A stretch of 17,080 bases of DNA from Anaerolineaceae bacterium (GTDB lineage Bacteria > Chloroflexota > Anaerolineae > Anaerolineales > Anaerolineaceae). Of this stretch, positions 14,134 to 17,080 are shown piece after piece (positions within the stretch are counted from its first letter, which is position 1; the number at the start of each line of letters is the position of its first letter). The notes under the pieces are model-generated. The model was not told the DNA's origin, did not search any database, and was given only the letters and a program-made list of their open reading frames with translations. The stretch is taken from contig JAIOTF010000240.1 in NCBI GenBank assembly GCA_021107195.1, positions 1 to 17,080 on the forward strand. The letters are read 5' to 3'. Made by a program: the position numbers and the translations under genes.

Positions 14134-15477
14134 TCAGGACTGGGCGGCAATTGCATAATCCAGGATCGGCGCATACAAGGCTGGCGGAGACTGCGTACAA
14201 TTGTATTGCACCACACAGCCGGATGCCGGCATTGTCATCCTGCCAGCATCAACCTGTACCGTTGAATCATCCAGCAGGTTCTGATACACCCCGTCCGGCA
14301 AAGACACATCCAATGCGCCGGCGGCACCGCACACATTGAAAACCCCATACAGGCTGTCTTCACCATTGCACCACACAGCTTGCACAGCCGGTTCTGCCGC
14401 CATCCACACCAAATGACCTTGTTTCATGGCTTCGGTTTTCTTCAACCGCATCAATCGGTTCAAGTATCCCGCTTCAGTATACGCCCCCCAATCTACCTTG
14501 TCGATATCGAACAAAGAGGGACGGTGTTTTGCGCCTGCCTCTTGCCCGGCATAAACAAAAAAGGCTCCTTTGTTGAACCCCATCAAGGCCGTCCAGGCTC
14601 GCGCCTGCTGCGGTGTATCTGCCAAATTCATGACGCGCAACTGATCGTGATTTTCCACACAGCGCATCTTGACAAAATTCGCCGGATAAATACAATCCTG
14701 AAAACGCAGCGCCTCCAGATACCGGGCTGCGGGCACATCACCGCGCACTGCCGCCTGCCAAATCGGCCAAATATCATAATCATAGGTCAGATCAAACGCC
14801 GTATACAGCTCGCTGTCCGAGACCGCTGATAATCCATGTTGGCGGCGATCAGCGATAAATGCAGCATATACCGACTCTGCCAGCCAGATCACACCCTTTT
14901 TAACCTCAGCCACTGCCCGCCGTGCCTGCTGCCAGAAATCCAGCGGCAGAAGCGAAGCCACATCACAACGAAAGCCGTCCACGCCCAAACGTACCCAGCC
15001 TTGCAGCACGCTGATCAAATAAGCTGGAAGAGCAGGGTCTGTAAATTTCAGATCGACCACATCAGACCACTCCGACACAGTGGTCACTGGCCGTCCCCGG
15101 GAATCCTGGTAAAACCACTGTGGGTGTTCAGCCGCCAAACGGGAATCGTGAGCAGTATGATTGAAAACGATGTCAATCATCACTTTTAAACCCAGCTTGT
15201 GCGCTTGGTCAATGAGACGTCGAAAATCGGCCTTTGTGCCATATTCCGGGTTCACTTCCTCATAATCCCGAATCGAATAAGGACAGCCAAGACTGCCTTT
15301 TTTATTGATCCGGCCAATCGGATGGATGGGCATGAAATAAATGACATCCACCCCCATTGAACGGATGCGATTCAAATCTGCCTCAACATCGGCAAAAGTC
15401 CCGTTAGGACCATGGTTGCGCACATATATCTGGTAGATCACCAGATTGCGATAATCCAAAAGTGTATCCCAGGCCAT
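14134..15477 (-). CDS. GH13 alpha-amylase family glycosidase, cytoplasmic
   Basis: 447 residues. The (beta/alpha)8 barrel shows all GH13 regions: DIVFNH (102-107), GVDGFRCD with nucleophile Asp172, WLAES with acid/base Glu201, and ENHD with Asp278. A short C-terminal beta domain follows (about 385-447). There is no signal peptide, so it acts inside the cell on maltodextrins, glycogen products or a similar alpha-glucoside; specificity cannot be read. ATG 15477 follows AAGGAAGGGA closely. It is divergent from the pilin-like gene, with about 207 bases between them. No clear intrinsic terminator follows, only the palindrome at 14111-14128. Confidence 0.92.
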   Translation of the reverse strand: MAWDTLLDYRNLVIYQIYVRNHGPNGTFADVEADLNRIRSMGVDVIYFMPIHPIGRINKKGSLGCPYSIRDYEEVNPEYGTKADFRRLIDQAHKLGLKVMIDIVFNHTAHDSRLAAEHPQWFYQDSRGRPVTTVSEWSDVVDLKFTDPALPAYLISVLQGWVRLGVDGFRCDVASLLPLDFWQQARRAVAEVKKGVIWLAESVYAAFIADRRQHGLSAVSDSELYTAFDLTYDYDIWPIWQAAVRGDVPAARYLEALRFQDCIYPANFVKMRCVENHDQLRVMNLADTPQQARAWTALMGFNKGAFFVYAGQEAGAKHRPSLFDIDKVDWGAYTEAGYLNRLMRLKKTEAMKQGHLVWMAAEPAVQAVWCNGEDSLYGVFNVCGAAGALDVSLPDGVYQNLLDDSTVQVDAGRMTMPASGCVVQYNCTQSPPALYAPILDYAIAAQS

Positions 15478-15684
15478 ATTCCCTTCCTTGTCTTAATCCA
15501 AACCCCTGGCAATGGGTATGATCGATATTATTTGCACTAATTATGCCATAAGCGCAATGCGACCCCGACATTATCCCCGCGTAAAAAATCCGTATATTTC
15601 CCTTTCGGCGGCTTTACAAAACATAAAACCAGCCAATAAATCAGGTAAAATATAGGAAAAGGTATTTATTTCCAGGAGTTGGCA

Positions 15685-16422
15685 ATGGGCACTCAGAAAT
15701 CAAAACGGGAATCTGGACAAGGGCTTGTCGAATATGCACTGATCATGGTACTGGTATCTCTTGTCGGCATTGGTTCTATGAGCGCCCTGGGTGTCAGTGT
15801 GCGAGATGTCTACCAAACAGTAGTGGATGCTTTCAATGGCAATGCCGACAGCCCATCCGGACTGCGTAATTTTTATGAGAACACATTTGATGGCGATCTG
15901 TCCGGCTGGGCCACAACAAAATGGGGCGGGTATTTCGGCGGCCGATGGCGTGCCCAGGATGGCAAATTGGTTGGAGATCGCTTTGCCGCTACATTTTTAG
16001 AGGATTTTTCTCAGGATGATTACACCTTGACAGCAGCCGGGACCCAGTTTTTTAATGACAAAAAAAGGTGGCAAGGCGGCCTGTTATATTTTCGCACTGA
16101 TCCTGATACACGAGATGGATATGTGTTTGAAATTGAACAACGCAACAAAGGCCGTCAGCCAGAGATCTATTTCCGAAAATGGACCAACGGATACCAAATT
16201 AACCCGCCACTCGCCAGCGCCCCTCTTCCTGCCGGGTTTGACTGGGATGATCCCACCGATATTCAGGTGCAGGTCGAGGGAGATACATTTACTGCTTTCA
16301 TGGATGGCACACAAGTTCTGGAGACCTCAGACGCCACTTATGCCAGCGGCACTGTCGGCGTGGCATCCAACTGGGGTTCCCGCATGGCTGTAGATGATAT
16401 TTCAATCGATGAGAATCCCTGA
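15685..16422 (+). CDS. Flp-type prepilin with C-terminal jelly-roll-like domain
   Basis: 245 residues. The N-terminus MGTQKSKRESG is a short positive leader; cleavage after Gly11 would leave Gln-Gly-Leu-Val-Glu-Tyr, with the Glu at +5 and Tyr at +6 that mark Flp/type IVb pilins, followed by a hydrophobic helix (14-36). Instead of ending at about 60 residues, it continues with a domain of about 180 residues (64-245) resembling LamG/DUF1080-type concanavalin-like jelly rolls: FDGDLSGW, GGLLYFRTDPDTRDGYVFEI, QVEGDTFTAFMDG, GTVGVASNWGSRMAVDDISI. It is probably a minor pilin or tip adhesin that binds a carbohydrate or surface (inference). ATG 15685 was chosen over TTG 15679 because AGGAG (15674-15678) is 6 bases before the ATG. 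No other pilus genes are nearby. Confidence 0.82.
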   Translation: MGTQKSKRESGQGLVEYALIMVLVSLVGIGSMSALGVSVRDVYQTVVDAFNGNADSPSGLRNFYENTFDGDLSGWATTKWGGYFGGRWRAQDGKLVGDRFAATFLEDFSQDDYTLTAAGTQFFNDKKRWQGGLLYFRTDPDTRDGYVFEIEQRNKGRQPEIYFRKWTNGYQINPPLASAPLPAGFDWDDPTDIQVQVEGDTFTAFMDGTQVLETSDATYASGTVGVASNWGSRMAVDDISIDENP

Positions 16423-16441
16423 AATGATGTAAAACCAGCTT

Positions 16442-16469
16442 AACTCCCCAAAATAGCGGGGAGTTTTTT
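16442..16469 (+). terminator. Terminator of the pilin-like gene
   Basis: AACTCCCC (16442-16449) pairs with GGGGAGTT (16458-16465) around an 8-base loop, and six T follow (16464-16469). It lies about 20 bases after the stop. Confidence 0.85.
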
Positions 16470-16532
16470 CATTTCCATTATTGAACACCCATTAAAATAT
16501 TTTGCAGTAATTTTCCCTTTACCATCCCACCA

Positions 16533-16541
16533 TGCTATAAT
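16533..16541 (+). promoter_or_regulatory. Extended -10 promoter of the STAS gene
   Basis: TGCTATAAT, a perfect -10 box (16536-16541) with the TGn extension. No good -35 box is present at 17 bases (TTCCCT). The predicted start is about 16548, giving a leader of about 38 bases that includes GGAGG. Confidence 0.55.
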
Positions 16542-16585
16542 CAAAGAGATGTTGAATGCTGGATTATCTTGCGGAGGCACATCCC

Positions 16586-16969
16586 ATGCAGATTACGAAC
16601 ACACCTTTCAAACACTGTGATATGGTCAAAGTCGAAGGACGCGTAGACAGTTCCACTGCGCCCCAGCTTGCAGAAGCGCTGGACGCCGTTACCAAAGCTG
16701 GGCGTTTCAAAATCGTGCTGGACATCGAAGGTGTCACCTTTATGTCGAGTGCTGGATTGCGCGTGCTGATCAACACCCAAAAGACCTGTAAGCGATATAA
16801 TCGCGGTGAGGTCGCGCTGGCAGCCATTCCGGCCAATATCTACAGCGCCCTTGATCAGGTAATAAGTTCGTCAACATCCCACTTGAAAGCATGGATATCA
16901 ATATCATCCGGGCTTTTACGAGCCAGTTTGAGAAATGACCTGGCTGCCAGGTCCACGTCTTTTATATAG
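16586..16969 (+). CDS. STAS-domain anti-sigma factor antagonist, C-terminus replaced
   Basis: 127 residues in frame. Residues 1 to about 92 are a STAS domain of the SpoIIAA/RsbV type: VKVEGRVDSSTAPQLAEAL, IVLDIEGVTFMSSAGLRVLI with probable phospho-serine Ser55, and LAAIPANIYSALDQV. Such proteins bind anti-sigma kinases and free a sigma factor. The last about 35 residues are not STAS-like: they are the reverse reading of the AarF/UbiB gene on the other strand, so the last helix of the domain is missing. ATG 16586 follows GGAGG (16573-16577) at 8 bases. The function of the truncated protein is doubtful. See the junction finding. Confidence 0.8.
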   Translation: MQITNTPFKHCDMVKVEGRVDSSTAPQLAEALDAVTKAGRFKIVLDIEGVTFMSSAGLRVLINTQKTCKRYNRGEVALAAIPANIYSALDQVISSSTSHLKAWISISSGLLRASLRNDLAARSTSFI

Positions 16970-17080
16970 ACACCATAGAAGATCAAGTACATTTCTTTCT
17001 TGATCTCAGAGTCCAGTTTACCCACTGCACCAAAATCCAGGTATGCGATACCACCATTCTTCATGACGAATATATTGCCG
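16855..17080 (-). CDS. AarF/UbiB (ABC1) kinase-like protein, internal fragment
   Basis: 75 codons, open past the right edge and ending in TGA at 16855-16857. GNIFVMKNGGIAYLDFGAVG carries the catalytic-loop Asn and the metal-binding Asp of the DFG motif of atypical ABC1 kinases (usual form HPGN...DFG). It continues KLDSEIKKEMYLIFYG and KDVDLAARSFLKLARKSPDD, typical of the family. Normal members run on for 150-200 residues after this point; here the frame closes right at the junction with the STAS gene. Homologues act as ATPases or kinases in ubiquinone-related or membrane lipid processes. It is a truncated gene if the junction is real. Confidence 0.8.
   Translation of the reverse strand, partial: GNIFVMKNGGIAYLDFGAVGKLDSEIKKEMYLIFYGVYIKDVDLAARSFLKLARKSPDDIDIHAFKWDVDELIT

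Overview
The window looks like a chromosomal segment of a bacterium in or near the Chloroflexota (Anaerolineae-like). This is an inference from gene content and style: GAF-GGDEF and HD-GYP signalling proteins, a Flp-type prepilin, a STAS anti-anti-sigma factor, a DUF2089 regulator, moderate G+C with an AT-rich exception, and the intergenic repeat that translates as LSLSKG. No phage, plasmid, insertion sequence, CRISPR array or rRNA gene is visible.

Layout. Positions 1-762 hold a leftward operon: a DUF2089 zinc-ribbon/HTH protein followed after one base by a SHOCT-like protein that runs off the left edge. A near-consensus promoter precedes it. Positions 985-2403 hold a leftward radical SAM protein of the putative DNA modification/repair type. 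It carries an in-frame 21-bp tandem repeat, a perfect-consensus promoter that predicts a leaderless mRNA, and two hairpin terminators. Positions 2431-4167 hold a palindromic intergenic repeat, a decayed YdeI/OmpD-associated gene, a DSD1-type PLP enzyme and an overlapping stub of a D-2-hydroxyacid dehydrogenase. Positions 4200-5462 hold a leftward M50 site-2 protease. Positions 5731-6423 hold an AT-rich orphan ORF with an R-x5-H motif of the HEPN kind. A HAD hydrolase (6560-7261) and a membrane-anchored Ntn amidase (7450-8439) follow.

Selenium genes. A leftward selenocysteine tRNA (anticodon TCA, 8484-8577) has its own promoter and terminator. About 2 kb to the right, 10545-12764 encodes a single protein that fuses a NifS-type cysteine desulfurase to a selenophosphate synthetase (SelD). 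The first half can release selenium from selenocysteine and the second activates it with ATP, which supports tRNA-Sec charging. selA, selB and selenoprotein genes are not in the window. Between the two lie a GGDEF gene, whose GAF domain is broken by a frameshift and a stop, and a monoacylglycerol-lipase-like hydrolase.

Right part. An HD-GYP response regulator (12971-13969, leftward) could oppose c-di-GMP synthesis by GGDEF proteins. A cytoplasmic GH13 alpha-amylase-family enzyme is leftward. A Flp-type prepilin fused to a large C-terminal jelly-roll-like domain (15685-16422) is rightward. At about 16,857 a STAS gene and an oppositely oriented AarF/UbiB gene are both cut and joined tail to tail, so this is either a rearrangement breakpoint or an assembly chimera.

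Most genes appear to be single transcription units with their own promoters or terminators, so the window is not one pathway. The selenium fusion, the pilin fusion, the HEPN-like orphan and the right-end junction deserve most attention.
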